From Candidatus Pelagibacter sp. (GTDB taxonomy: Bacteria > Pseudomonadota > Alphaproteobacteria > Pelagibacterales > Pelagibacteraceae): a stretch of 10,865 nucleotides of DNA. The number at the start of each line of letters is the position of its first letter. Positions within the stretch are counted from its first letter, which is position 1. Position numbers and translations under genes: made by a program. The stretch spans positions 11,578-22,442 of the forward strand of contig NZJU01000039.1 of NCBI GenBank assembly GCA_002692325.1, written 5' to 3'. The notes under the pieces are model-generated. The model searched no databases. It saw only the letters and a program-made list of their open reading frames with translations, and was not told the origin of the DNA. This document shows, piece by piece, positions 1 to 10,865 of the stretch.

Positions 1-726
1 AATAGATTTCTGCCAACAATAATAAGCAGCGATTGCAGGGAAGATAACTACATATAATAAGATAAAGATAGATGCTTTATTAATTTTTATATCTAATCCA
101 ATTGATTGTTCATATAGAAATTGTGGGACTAAAAATATTAATCCTACGGAAACCATAATTTGTATTAAAGAAAATTGAGATAATTCAAATTTGTTTTTTT
201 TAAGTAATGTTGAATATAATGACCAACTTAAAACACAAACTAGCATCCATATATCACCTTTATTAAAACTTAAAGAAATTATTTTTTGAATATCCGCATT
301 TGAAATAATTGTCCCAACTCCAATTATTGATAAGAATAACCCGGAGAGTTGAAATATATTTGTTTTTTCAATTTGCATAACTGATGAAAAAATAATTATC
401 ATTGGAGGAATAGCGGCTAACATTAAGACTGCATTAATAACTTGAGTAAAGTTTAAAGCAAAATAAACTACAGAGTTGAAGGTGCTAATTGATAATATTC
501 CCATTAGCCCAATTGTAAAAAAGTTTTTTTTAATATAATTTTTTTTTTCTAAAATTTCTTTAATTGTAAAAGGTATCAATATAAACCATACCATGACCCA
601 TCTTAAAAAATTTAAAGTTAGTGGTGGGACTTCAAATAAAGTTGCGAACTTTCCAACAATAAAATTTCCCGACCAAAATAAAGCTGCAAATGTAAGAAAA
701 ATATAAGCTAAATAATTTTTAGACAA
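1..726 (-). CDS. EamA/DMT-family membrane transporter, 3' end cut by window edge
   Basis: This reads as an inner-membrane carrier of the drug/metabolite transporter superfamily; the substrate cannot be told from sequence. I translated 242 codons in one open frame running off the left edge, so perhaps 50 residues of the C-terminus are missing from a family usually near 290-300. Two EamA repeats are visible. Repeat 1 opens with the characteristic LFWSGNFIVGK (residues 16-26). Repeat 2 contains SWSLYSTLLKK (about 167-177) and, near the edge, FPAIAAYYCW (about 229-238), a typical late-repeat motif. Most of the chain is hydrophobic helix, with a short lysine-rich loop near residues 57-68. The start is TTG at 724-726. 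No ATG lies upstream before an in-frame stop at 763-765, and AGGA (732-735) sits 5 bases ahead of the TTG. That ribosome site overlaps the stop codon of the upstream dehydrogenase, so the two are probably translated together. Confidence 0.88.
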   Translation of the reverse strand, partial: MSKNYLAYIFLTFAALFWSGNFIVGKFATLFEVPPLTLNFLRWVMVWFILIPFTIKEILEKKNYIKKNFFTIGLMGILSISTFNSVVYFALNFTQVINAVLMLAAIPPMIIIFSSVMQIEKTNIFQLSGLFLSIIGVGTIISNADIQKIISLSFNKGDIWMLVCVLSWSLYSTLLKKNKFELSQFSLIQIMVSVGLIFLVPQFLYEQSIGLDIKINKASIFILLYVVIFPAIAAYYCWQKSI

Positions 727-731
727 AAAAA

Positions 732-735
732 TCCT
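732..735 (-). promoter_or_regulatory. Ribosome binding site deciding the TTG start of the transporter
   Basis: On the minus strand AGGA lies 5 bases before TTG at 724-726. It overlaps the TAG stop of the DadA-like gene (734-736), which suggests translational coupling. It is the only reasonable start signal for this frame. Confidence 0.55.
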
Positions 736-1981
736 AAATAAATCTTTTAGAGCTGTATGGAGTTAAATCTAAATTAGTATTCTCCTCTGCAATGATACCC
801 GAAATAATTTTTCCCGAAATAGCGCCTAGAGTCCACCCCAAATGTTGATGTCCAAAGGAATAGATAATATTTTTGAATTTATTAGATGGCCCTATTACAG
901 GTAAAAAATCAGGTAAAGTTGGTCTAAATCCAAGCCATTCATCTTTATGTTCTTTTAATTGAGGGAGTAATTCTTTTGCGCAATTTATAACATATTGAAT
1001 TCTTTTTTTCGAAGGTGGATTTTTTAAGCCTCCAAGTTCAACTGTACCTACCGCTCTCAATCCTTGATTCATTGGTGTAAGCCCGAAACCTCTGTCTAAA
1101 AAAATAACTGGTCTTGAAATTAAGTGCTCCATATACTCAAAGTGTACGTGATACCCTCTCTCCGTATCTAAAGGTATATTTTCCCCTAACCTATCTGTCA
1201 AATTTTTTGAAAAAGCTCCACAAGCTAAGACTATCTTTTCAAAACTGTAATTTTTATTACTAGTAATTATTTCTGAAGAATTGATAGTTGTTTGTTTGAT
1301 ATCGATCACTTCACTTTTTTTAAATTTTCCACCTTTCTTAATAAATAATTCAAAAAATTTTTTTAAAATTCCATGAGGGTCTCTTGCATGGTAAGCATAA
1401 TCATAGAAAGCGCCTGCATCAAAAACTGGGTTTAAATTAGGTTCAAGATCTAAAATCTCTTTTCTATTAATTATTTTTTGTTTCACACCAAGCTCATCTC
1501 TTATCTTTATTTCTAAATCTCTGCTTTTTTTATTCTTATTTGTCCACACATAAATTATTCCCTTTCTCTCAACTAAGTTTGATACATCAATTTCCTTGAA
1601 CATGTCGTCATAAGCGTCGAGAGATAAATTTAAAATTTGATGCATATACTTTGCCGTATGCATCATATTTTTTTTAGAGGATGATTTAAAATATTTAAAA
1701 ATCCAAGGTAACATTTTTGGAATGTAGTTCCACCTTAAAGCTAAGGGTCCCGATGAACTCAAAAGCATTTTTGGGACATCATTAATAACATCTGGTCTAT
1801 TTAATTGAAGCACAGCATATGGCGAGAAATGGCCGGCATTGCCGTAAGAAGCCATCATACCTGGTTCTTGCTTATCAAATATTGTAACTGGTATTCCTTT
1901 TTTTAAGATATGAAGACCAGCACACACTCCCTGGATACCAGCTCCAACTATTCCAACAGACTTACATTTATATCCATCCAT
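734..1981 (-). CDS. FAD-dependent amine oxidoreductase, D-amino acid dehydrogenase (DadA) family
   Basis: The 415-residue protein belongs to the DAO/DadA flavoprotein family, which oxidises D-amino acids or related secondary amines to the oxo acid and passes electrons to the respiratory chain. The N-terminus is a Rossmann FAD-binding fold with VGIVGAGIQG (9-18, GxGxxG) and the family's ASYGNAGH (44-51). Later family landmarks are TERGYH (273-278), GFRPTLPDFLPVIG (351-364) and a flavin-closing GHQHLGWTLG (377-386). There is no signal peptide, so it probably works at the cytoplasmic face of the membrane. The ATG at 1979-1981 is the natural start because the FAD motif follows at once, yet no Shine-Dalgarno sequence precedes it. 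It lies 46 bases after the bactofilin gene and shares a ribosome site with the transporter gene after it. D-alanine, D-hydroxyproline or another amine are all possible substrates. The family call is firm; the substrate is unknown, so no gene symbol is given. Confidence 0.87.
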   Translation of the reverse strand: MDGYKCKSVGIVGAGIQGVCAGLHILKKGIPVTIFDKQEPGMMASYGNAGHFSPYAVLQLNRPDVINDVPKMLLSSSGPLALRWNYIPKMLPWIFKYFKSSSKKNMMHTAKYMHQILNLSLDAYDDMFKEIDVSNLVERKGIIYVWTNKNKKSRDLEIKIRDELGVKQKIINRKEILDLEPNLNPVFDAGAFYDYAYHARDPHGILKKFFELFIKKGGKFKKSEVIDIKQTTINSSEIITSNKNYSFEKIVLACGAFSKNLTDRLGENIPLDTERGYHVHFEYMEHLISRPVIFLDRGFGLTPMNQGLRAVGTVELGGLKNPPSKKRIQYVINCAKELLPQLKEHKDEWLGFRPTLPDFLPVIGPSNKFKNIIYSFGHQHLGWTLGAISGKIISGIIAEENTNLDLTPYSSKRFI

Positions 1982-1988
1982 GTGGTTT

Positions 1989-1994
1989 AGTATA
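1989..1994 (-). promoter_or_regulatory. Possible -10 hexamer upstream of the DadA-like gene
   Basis: On the minus strand TATACT lies 7 bases before the ATG, so transcription would begin about one base ahead of the start codon. No -35 box stands at the usual distance (TATAAA occupies that place), and A+T-rich DNA gives such hexamers by chance. The absence of a Shine-Dalgarno sequence is the only other support. Confidence 0.18.
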
Positions 1995-2027
1995 TGCTAA
2001 TGAAAGTAAAATTTATAGTGCGGTAGA

Positions 2028-2486
2028 TTAGATGATCGCTTCTGACTTTTCTTTATTTACAACTTGCTCTGGTTTTCCGTTTTTCTTCTTTTTTTCATCT
2101 TTTGTCTTGGAAAACAAGAAATCACCTGCTGATTTAGATTTTGATGGCATTTTTTTAATGTATCCCTCGATATCAGCTCCGTTCTCGGTTCTTAAGTTAT
2201 TTGCAAACTCAACGTCACCTTTCACAACACCAGTTGAACCAATAACAACATTGTCGGCAGAAATCTTTCCATCTAAATGACCGTAGATTTCAACTTGTTC
2301 AGCTTCTATAGAGCCTGAAACTGAACCAGTCTCTTTTATAACAAGTTCCTTTGAGAAAACTGGTCCTTTGATTAAACCTGCTATATCAATTGCACCTGAA
2401 CTATTAACAGTACCATCAATACTTACTGTTTCACTTATTAGTGATCTTTCAGTATCATTTAATTTTTTTTCTTTATTACCAAACAT
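2028..2486 (-). CDS. Bactofilin (polymer-forming cytoskeletal protein)
   Basis: Bactofilins polymerise without nucleotide into filaments at the inner membrane and serve as scaffolds for local wall synthesis and cell curvature. The 152-residue protein has the expected three parts. A short charged head begins MFGNKEKK. A glycine- and valine/isoleucine-rich core (about 15-112) shows short beta-helix rungs, for example IDGTV, VSGSI, IYGHLDGKI, GVVKGDV and IEGYI. A disordered lysine-rich tail follows (about 113-152). The head resembles the membrane-binding N-terminus reported for other bactofilins. The ATG at 2484-2486 has only a weak GAAG four bases upstream. The gene follows rodA by 86 bases and so extends the mre-mrdA-rodA wall cluster. 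No M23 peptidase, a common bactofilin partner, is visible in the window. The family assignment is firm; the role in cell shape is inferred. Confidence 0.92.
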   Translation of the reverse strand: MFGNKEKKLNDTERSLISETVSIDGTVNSSGAIDIAGLIKGPVFSKELVIKETGSVSGSIEAEQVEIYGHLDGKISADNVVIGSTGVVKGDVEFANNLRTENGADIEGYIKKMPSKSKSAGDFLFSKTKDEKKKKNGKPEQVVNKEKSEAII

Positions 2487-2531
2487 TTATCTTCAGATTA
2501 GATCATCAAGTTACTGAGTTAGCAAGCATTA

Positions 2532-2565
2532 ATTTAAGATATCTTTGACCATTTTGGTCTTAAAT
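2532..2565. repeat. Composite inverted repeat in the rodA-bactofilin spacer
   Basis: Within the 86-base spacer (2487-2572) an 8-base arm ATTTAAGA (2532-2539) is matched by its exact reverse complement TCTTAAAT (2558-2565). Inside and overlapping these arms are a 10-base palindrome AAGATATCTT (2536-2545) and a 5-bp hairpin GACCA-TTT-TGGTC (2547-2559). The hairpin and the outer arms share bases, so they cannot form fully together. The stems are short and mostly A/T, and no U-run follows on either strand. It is therefore not a convincing intrinsic terminator. It could be an operator, an RNA processing site or chance. Confidence 0.4.
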
Positions 2566-2572
2566 AAATGTA

Positions 2573-3697
2573 TTAATTAACTGGAGTATCTTTGTATATT
2601 TTGCAAGACATTACTATTCCAAGACCTATCATCATGGCCATCATTGAGGACCCGCCATAAGACATAATTGGAAGAGGTGCGCCCACAATTGGCAATAATC
2701 CTAAAACCATGCCCATATTTACTGCTACATATACAAAAAAAGCTGTTGCAAAACTGTAACAATAAAGCTTCCCGAAGCTGCTTCTGGTAATATTTCCAAT
2801 TTGCACTATTCTATAAATAATTAAAGTATACAAGACTAAAACTGATATTGAACCAAAGAATCCAAATTCTTCAGAAAACAAAGTAAAGATAAAATCTGTG
2901 TGTTTTTCTGGCAAATAATCTAAGTAACTTTGTGAACCATTTAAAAAACCTTTTCCGAATAGCCCGCCAGAGCCTATCGCAATTTTTGATTGAATTATTT
3001 GATAGCCAGCACCTAAAGGATCTCGATCTGGGTTTAAAAAGGTCAAAATTCTAGACTTTTGATAAGGTTTGAGAAAAGAAATAGCTATAGGCATCAGTGA
3101 AACAAATAATATAGTTGCGTAAGTAAAAAATTTGACTCGTACTCCTGCTAACCAAGCAACAACTATTCCACCTATTGCAATTAAAATAGATGTACCTAGA
3201 TCAGGTTGCGTTACAACGAGTAAAACAGGAGCTACAAGTACTACTATTGGTAAAAATAAATGTTTGACTTTGTTGACATCTGTCGTTGAAATTCGATGAT
3301 AATATTTTGACAAGAATAAAATCAAAGCTACTTTCATAAGCTCTGATGGTTGTAAATTCATAAAGTAAAGATTTAACCATCTTTGAGATCCCGAGGAAGT
3401 AAGTCCGAAATATTTTACCCCTAATAAAAGAAAAAAAATAATTAGGTAAAATAGTGTTGTTGTCTTATACCAAACTCTAATTTGAAAAAAAGATAGAACT
3501 AAAAACATTGAAAAAAACGTAATAAATCTTATTATATGACTTTTTGTATGATACTTAAATTCCCCTCCGTCAGTCGAGTACATCGCGAACATACTCATAA
3601 TACCTAAGACTAGAATTGATAAAACTAATATAAAATCTAAAGATAAAATTTTTTCTCTAAAACTAAGTGAAGATTGAATAGACCTTGGTTGAAACAT
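2573..3697 (-). CDS. rodA: RodA, SEDS-family peptidoglycan glycosyltransferase of the elongasome
   Basis: RodA is the multi-pass inner-membrane enzyme that polymerises lipid II into glycan strands along the lateral wall, working in a complex with PBP2. The 374-residue length equals the usual size. SEDS landmarks are in order: SQRWLNL (104-110), LQPSELMK (115-122), TQPDLGTS (163-170), RILTFLNPDRDPLGAGYQ (216-233), LPEKHTDFIF (262-271) and GAPLPIMSYGGSS (339-351). The aspartate of HTDF (D268) corresponds to the essential catalytic-site residue known in other RodA proteins. Hydrophobic segments agree with about ten membrane helices. The ATG at 3695-3697 overlaps the mrdA stop by one base (TAATG). 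A GGGAG ribosome site at 3708-3712 lies within the last mrdA codons, so PBP2 and its glycosyltransferase are translationally coupled. I prefer RodA to FtsW because of the mre/mrdA context. Confidence 0.96.
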   Translation of the reverse strand: MFQPRSIQSSLSFREKILSLDFILVLSILVLGIMSMFAMYSTDGGEFKYHTKSHIIRFITFFSMFLVLSFFQIRVWYKTTTLFYLIIFFLLLGVKYFGLTSSGSQRWLNLYFMNLQPSELMKVALILFLSKYYHRISTTDVNKVKHLFLPIVVLVAPVLLVVTQPDLGTSILIAIGGIVVAWLAGVRVKFFTYATILFVSLMPIAISFLKPYQKSRILTFLNPDRDPLGAGYQIIQSKIAIGSGGLFGKGFLNGSQSYLDYLPEKHTDFIFTLFSEEFGFFGSISVLVLYTLIIYRIVQIGNITRSSFGKLYCYSFATAFFVYVAVNMGMVLGLLPIVGAPLPIMSYGGSSMMAMMIGLGIVMSCKIYKDTPVN

Positions 3698-5634
3698 TAT
3701 ATTTCTTCTCCCGTATTTTCTTCAAATGTTTTTCTTAATTCGTGTCTCTCTAAAACTTTTTTAATTACTTTTTTAGCGATAGGCGCAGCTGAGCTGCTGC
3801 CTGATCCACCATGTTCAACTACAACACTTATTGCGTATTGAGGTTTACTTACCGGTGCAAAAGCAACAAATAGTGCATGGTCTCTGTCTTTATAAACTAT
3901 ATCTTTTTGTTTTACTTCTAGCTCTCTTTGTTCTTCTGTAAATCTTTTTACTTGTGAAGAGCCAGTCTTACCAGCAAACATAAATTTTTTATCGCTAATT
4001 CTTGAACGATAGGATGTCCCGCCGACTTCATTTGTAGCAGCATACATTGCATCCTTTACAAAATTAATATTTTCTTGATTTCTAAAAAGAGGCTTAATCT
4101 TAAAATTTTCAATTAACATATCTAAAGGAAGAGGGTCATTAGGATTCTCATTTCGAAAGGTAATAAATTCTTTTATATTACTTTTTTTTCCGTCAGCGAT
4201 TATTTTAGGTTTTATTTCAAAGCCACCATTAGCTATTTGAGCTGTCATCAAACAAATTTGTAAGGGAGTTGATTGAAAGTAGCCTTGTCCAATACCTGAG
4301 TGTAATGTCTCTCCTAAGTACCAATTTTTACCGATAAACTTTTTCTTCCATTTAGTGCTCGGAACTACACCCGATCTTTCCTCAATGAATCCATCAAGAA
4401 CTTTTTTTCCTAAACCAAATTTTTTTGCAGTTTCTGATAATCTATCAACGCCTAATAATCTTGCGACTTCATAAAAATATACATCGCAGGATCTTTGGAT
4501 TGCGGTCCTCATGTTAACACTTCCATGACCTTTTTTCTTCCAGCAGTGAAATTTTTCACCATAAAGTTCTGTTACTCCTGTGCATGACAAATATTTTTTT
4601 GGATTCCACACATCATTTTCTAAGGCGCTTAAAGCTACAATAGTTTTGATAGTTGAACCTGGTGGGTATAATCCTGATATCGCTTTATTATTTAGAGGCT
4701 TAAAATCATTTTCAATTAGTTCCTTCCAATAACTCTTTTCAATACCATGTACGAAAGCATTAGGATCGTAATTTGGTGATGACACCATAGTAACAATATC
4801 TCCGTTGTAAATGTCCATTACACAAATGGAAGCTGCCTTATCAGATATTAATTCAGAGGAAAATTTCTGAATTTCTTTATCTACTGTTAATCTATAGTCT
4901 TGACCAGCTTGACCAGTATCTAATTTTATCTGTTTTATTCTTTTTCCGAAGGCATTTACCTCGTATCTTTGAAAGCCAACTTTACCAATGATATCTTTAT
5001 CGAGCTTATGTTCCAAGCCAGTTTTACCAACTGAAATTCCTGTTACTGCCATGTCTCTGAGATACTCTTTCCTCTCTAAATCTTTAGCACTAACCTCTGA
5101 AACGTAACCTACTATATGAGCTGCAGAGTTATCTGGGTAAACTCTCGCAACAGAGACAATAGGCTCAACACCTTGCAATTCGTGTAAAAATAAATTTATT
5201 CTAGAAAATTCTGACCATGTAAGATTATCTGAAACTATAATCGGCTCCCATGGCTTTTGTTTACTCATTTTTCTTTTTAAGAAGGCAATTCTGTTATCAC
5301 TTAAATTTAAAATAGTTTTCAGTCTAAAAAACAATCTATCTAAATTTGGTGAATTTTCTGGAGTTATATGTAATTGATAAACTTTTTCATTTGATGCAAT
5401 TTCTTGATTAAAATAGTCTTTGATAATGCCTCTTTGTGGGGCTATCTTCCACTCTCTAAATCTGTTTTTGTCGGAAAGAGTTTTGTATTTGGTTGCTTCG
5501 TTTATTTGCAAAGAGACTAATCGGCCGAAAATTCCAAAAAAAACAATTGCCTTAGCAGTAGAAAGAACAAACATTCTTCTAGTAATAAGTTTTGATTTAA
5601 TGACAGTATTCCCAGATCCAAAGTTACTAATCAT
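3697..5634 (-). CDS. mrdA: Penicillin-binding protein 2 (MrdA), elongasome transpeptidase
   Basis: PBP2 is the class B transpeptidase that cross-links the glycan strands made by RodA. The ATG at 5632-5634 gives 645 residues. A single N-terminal membrane anchor (about 21-42) follows a short basic cytoplasmic tail. The periplasmic pedestal begins with PQRGIIKDYFNQEIASN (about 66-82). The transpeptidase domain carries all three active-site motifs: GLYPPGSTIK with the catalytic serine at about 327 and lysine at 330, SCD at 382-384 (the PBP2 form of SxN), and AGKTGSS at 554-560. Start choice matters: TTG at 5641-5643 would add three residues and is preceded directly by an in-frame TAG. I prefer ATG because GGA stands four bases upstream and TTG has no ribosome site. 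The chosen start overlaps the mreD stop by 8 bases. The product is the classic target of mecillinam-type beta-lactams. Confidence 0.95.
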   Translation of the reverse strand: MISNFGSGNTVIKSKLITRRMFVLSTAKAIVFFGIFGRLVSLQINEATKYKTLSDKNRFREWKIAPQRGIIKDYFNQEIASNEKVYQLHITPENSPNLDRLFFRLKTILNLSDNRIAFLKRKMSKQKPWEPIIVSDNLTWSEFSRINLFLHELQGVEPIVSVARVYPDNSAAHIVGYVSEVSAKDLERKEYLRDMAVTGISVGKTGLEHKLDKDIIGKVGFQRYEVNAFGKRIKQIKLDTGQAGQDYRLTVDKEIQKFSSELISDKAASICVMDIYNGDIVTMVSSPNYDPNAFVHGIEKSYWKELIENDFKPLNNKAISGLYPPGSTIKTIVALSALENDVWNPKKYLSCTGVTELYGEKFHCWKKKGHGSVNMRTAIQRSCDVYFYEVARLLGVDRLSETAKKFGLGKKVLDGFIEERSGVVPSTKWKKKFIGKNWYLGETLHSGIGQGYFQSTPLQICLMTAQIANGGFEIKPKIIADGKKSNIKEFITFRNENPNDPLPLDMLIENFKIKPLFRNQENINFVKDAMYAATNEVGGTSYRSRISDKKFMFAGKTGSSQVKRFTEEQRELEVKQKDIVYKDRDHALFVAFAPVSKPQYAISVVVEHGGSGSSSAAPIAKKVIKKVLERHELRKTFEENTGEEI

Positions 5635-6145
5635 CCTGTCCAACTATCATTATTTTCTTGTAAAAATTGAAAAATCCCCAAAATGCTGGATAAAATAAAA
5701 ATGTAAAAAATGAATTATAAAAAATGTCGGAATATTCTAATTTCAGTGAAGTAAAATTATATATTAAAGTCATTAAAATTATATTCGAAAAGAAGATAGC
5801 TAAAATAAAAGTGAACCAATCAGTAAAAAGAGAAATATTGACAGTCACGTTTCTTATATAGGAGGCTACGAAAGAGACTGCTAAATAACTCATAGAGCTC
5901 AAACCCAAAGGGAAACCCATTACTACATCGTTAATAATTCCAGCCAAGAAGATGTGGCCATTTCCTAAAATTGATGGACTTTTCAGCATCCAATAATAAA
6001 TAATAATAATTTGTAAATTAAAAGACAAAATTTCAAACAAATTACTAAACTGAGAGTCAATTTCACTAATTGAAATATAATAAAGTAATATCAAGGGCCC
6101 TGCATTGACTAAGTTTTTTGAAAAATTTTTATATACGATGGCCAT
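5627..6145 (-). CDS. mreD: MreD, rod-shape-determining membrane protein
   Basis: MreD is a small integral membrane protein that links MreC to the MreB/RodA/PBP2 elongation machine. The 172 residues fit the family size. About five hydrophobic segments are visible. The best family signature lies in the middle: YYWMLKSP (50-57), then an FLAGIINDVVMGFPLGLSS stretch (about 66-84), matching the usual 'G...D...G.PLG' region. MreD is poorly conserved, so gene order (mreB-mreC-mreD-mrdA) adds much of the support. The ATG at 6143-6145 overlaps the mreC stop by one base (TAATG). GAGGA at 6155-6159 serves as its ribosome site, placed inside the end of mreC. At the 3' end the last codons overlap the mrdA start. 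Confidence 0.92.
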   Translation of the reverse strand: MAIVYKNFSKNLVNAGPLILLYYISISEIDSQFSNLFEILSFNLQIIIIYYWMLKSPSILGNGHIFLAGIINDVVMGFPLGLSSMSYLAVSFVASYIRNVTVNISLFTDWFTFILAIFFSNIILMTLIYNFTSLKLEYSDIFYNSFFTFLFYPAFWGFFNFYKKIMIVGQDD

Positions 6146-6996
6146 TAAAAGTTTTCCTCGCTCGCATCAGACAACTGAACTGTTACAAAAGATAATTGGT
6201 TAGGATCAGAAAACATTTTTACAAAAACTTTTTCTTTTTCAAAAATTGTTTTACCTACAGGTAATCCCGCATTTAAAACACCATCTTTACCCGATGTATA
6301 AACAGTGGAATTTCCTTCGGGAGTAAAAAACTCAGGTAAATATTCTAGCTGAGGATTATTCCCTCCTTTTCCAGTTAAAATTGCTTGTATGGAATTTTTA
6401 CCAAACGTTATAGGAATTCTACTATTAAGGTCATTTAATAGTAAAACTCTCGATGATAAATAGTTTACCTCTACAACTCTACCAACTAAATAATTTCCAT
6501 CTAGAACTGGCATTCCTTTAGAAACTCCAGCTCTTGATCCTCTATTTATAATTATTGATTTTAAATAGGGACTTTTTTTATCTAATAAAACTTTTGCAAG
6601 AGTGCTTTCACCTAATATTTTTGAGTCAGCTTCTAAAATTTTCCTCAAATTTTCATTTTGATTTTTAAGATATTCAACCTGAAATTCTTTTCGTTTTAGG
6701 TCTTCTAATTCATCTCTCAGAACTTTATTTTCTTTAAACGTAATAAATAATTCTATCGCATTATTTTTAATACTAGAGAATGCTTTTATGGGAGCTGTTG
6801 CAATATTTGAAGTTTTATAAATACCATCACTGATTACAGCTCTTGTAATATTTATAGGCTTTAATTTATAAAAATCTAAAAAAAAGATTATTGTTGCAAA
6901 AATTATCAAAAAAAATAAAGAAAATTTTTGTCTTGCGCCTTTTTTTAAAAGAGCCGAACGTAACGCTATTCCAAAATCATCTCTGCTTGTAGACAT
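6145..6996 (-). CDS. mreC: MreC, rod-shape-determining periplasmic scaffold
   Basis: MreC is a bitopic inner-membrane protein whose periplasmic part self-assembles and activates PBP2/RodA. The 283 residues follow the family plan: a basic cytoplasmic N-terminus, one membrane helix (about 25-44), a charged coiled coil (about 85-122, rich in K, E, L and N), and a beta-barrel C-terminal region (about 130-280). The region includes SIIINRGSRAGVSKGMPVL (147-165), VGRVVEV (171-177), LLLNDLNSRIPI (185-196) and TSGKDGVLNAGLPVG (234-248), which are standard MreC signatures. The ATG at 6994-6996 lies 20 bases after the mreB stop and has only a weak AAAG ahead of it. No insertions or truncation are evident. 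Confidence 0.95.
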   Translation of the reverse strand: MSTSRDDFGIALRSALLKKGARQKFSLFFLIIFATIIFFLDFYKLKPINITRAVISDGIYKTSNIATAPIKAFSSIKNNAIELFITFKENKVLRDELEDLKRKEFQVEYLKNQNENLRKILEADSKILGESTLAKVLLDKKSPYLKSIIINRGSRAGVSKGMPVLDGNYLVGRVVEVNYLSSRVLLLNDLNSRIPITFGKNSIQAILTGKGGNNPQLEYLPEFFTPEGNSTVYTSGKDGVLNAGLPVGKTIFEKEKVFVKMFSDPNQLSFVTVQLSDASEENF

Positions 6997-7016
6997 TGAG
7001 CTTTAAATTATCTTTA

Positions 7017-9633
<2,617 letters not shown>

Positions 9634-9645
9634 AAGCTGAAAAAC

Positions 9646-9673
9646 ATATTACAAGCAAAACGGGAATATGCAA
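9646..9673 (-). promoter_or_regulatory. Candidate sigma70-type promoter for leuA
   Basis: On the minus strand TTGCAT (9668-9673) and TAATAT (9646-9651) are separated by 16 bases, a fair match to TTGACA-17-TATAAT. The predicted start of transcription, near 9639, lies about six bases before the leuA ATG, leaving almost no leader. That agrees with the lack of a ribosome site but is unusual. It occupies the ilvC-leuA spacer (9634-9715), where nothing else is visible except an A/T-only stem. Chance matches are common in A+T-rich DNA. Confidence 0.33.
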
Positions 9674-9715
9674 ATACTTAAAATAAAATTAACATGAATT
9701 TTTGGTCAGATTGGG

Positions 9716-10865
<1,150 letters not shown>

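Noticed and set aside
541..549. Long T homopolymers here and at 2463-2470 as possible frameshift or assembly-error sites
   Set aside because: The reading frames of the transporter and bactofilin stay open and conserved on both sides, so no error or programmed slippage is indicated. The runs are lysine codons on the minus strand.
2032..2280. Plus-strand open frame opposite the bactofilin gene
   Set aside because: It is antisense to the well-supported bactofilin; its phenylalanine-rich run only mirrors lysine codons. The plus-strand frames at 5420-5698 and 7765-8016 are rejected for the same reason.
2547..2559. GACCA-TTT-TGGTC hairpin as the rodA terminator
   Set aside because: The stem is only five pairs, and on the transcribed strand it is followed by A-rich rather than U-rich sequence.
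2577..2762. Minus-strand 61-codon frame inside rodA
   Set aside because: It is a shifted reading frame of the rodA 3' end, which itself carries the conserved SEDS motif GAPLPIMSYGG. No ribosome site or family resemblance was seen.
9685..9702. Inverted repeat AAAATT-AACATG-AATTTT in the ilvC-leuA spacer as a terminator
   Set aside because: The six-pair stem is purely A/T with no G/C pair, and the following stretch is not a clean U-run. Such stems are expected by chance in this composition.

Overview
The window is an A+T-rich, tightly packed bacterial chromosome segment in which every supported gene lies on the minus strand. I read it as an alphaproteobacterium of the SAR11/Pelagibacter type. 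The reasons are the low G+C, the very short spacers (the longest is 86 bases), overlapping genes, and the lysine/isoleucine/asparagine-rich proteins. This is recognition by eye, not a database match. In transcription order (right to left) the genes are ilvH (3' end only), ilvC, leuA, mreB, mreC, mreD, mrdA, rodA, a bactofilin gene, a DadA-like FAD amine dehydrogenase gene and an EamA/DMT transporter gene cut by the left edge.

The right third (about 8047-10865) is branched-chain amino acid synthesis. It holds the regulatory subunit of acetolactate synthase, ketol-acid reductoisomerase and a full-length 2-isopropylmalate synthase that keeps its C-terminal leucine-sensing domain.

The central part (2028-8060) is a complete lateral-wall elongation set: the actin-like MreB, the scaffold proteins MreC and MreD, the transpeptidase PBP2, its SEDS glycosyltransferase partner RodA, and a bactofilin. 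Its genes are mostly coupled by overlaps: leuA/mreB by 14 nt, mreC/mreD by 1 nt, mreD/mrdA by 8 nt and mrdA/rodA by 1 nt. The left part (1-1981) pairs an FAD-dependent D-amino-acid-dehydrogenase-like enzyme with a drug/metabolite-family membrane transporter whose TTG start sits just past the dehydrogenase stop codon.

The layout suggests one long co-directional transcription unit, or a few nested ones. leuA overlaps mreB, so the wall genes follow directly from amino acid synthesis. No intrinsic terminator with a G+C stem and U-run is visible anywhere. Candidate internal punctuation lies in the 82-base ilvC-leuA spacer (a possible promoter) and the 86-base rodA-bactofilin spacer (a composite inverted repeat). 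No tRNA, rRNA, CRISPR array, insertion sequence, prophage or defence system is visible, and no stretch above 300 bases lacks a gene. I did not find an undescribed system. The points worth checking concern gene coupling, the bactofilin and its context, the paired amine dehydrogenase and transporter, and starts lacking a Shine-Dalgarno sequence.
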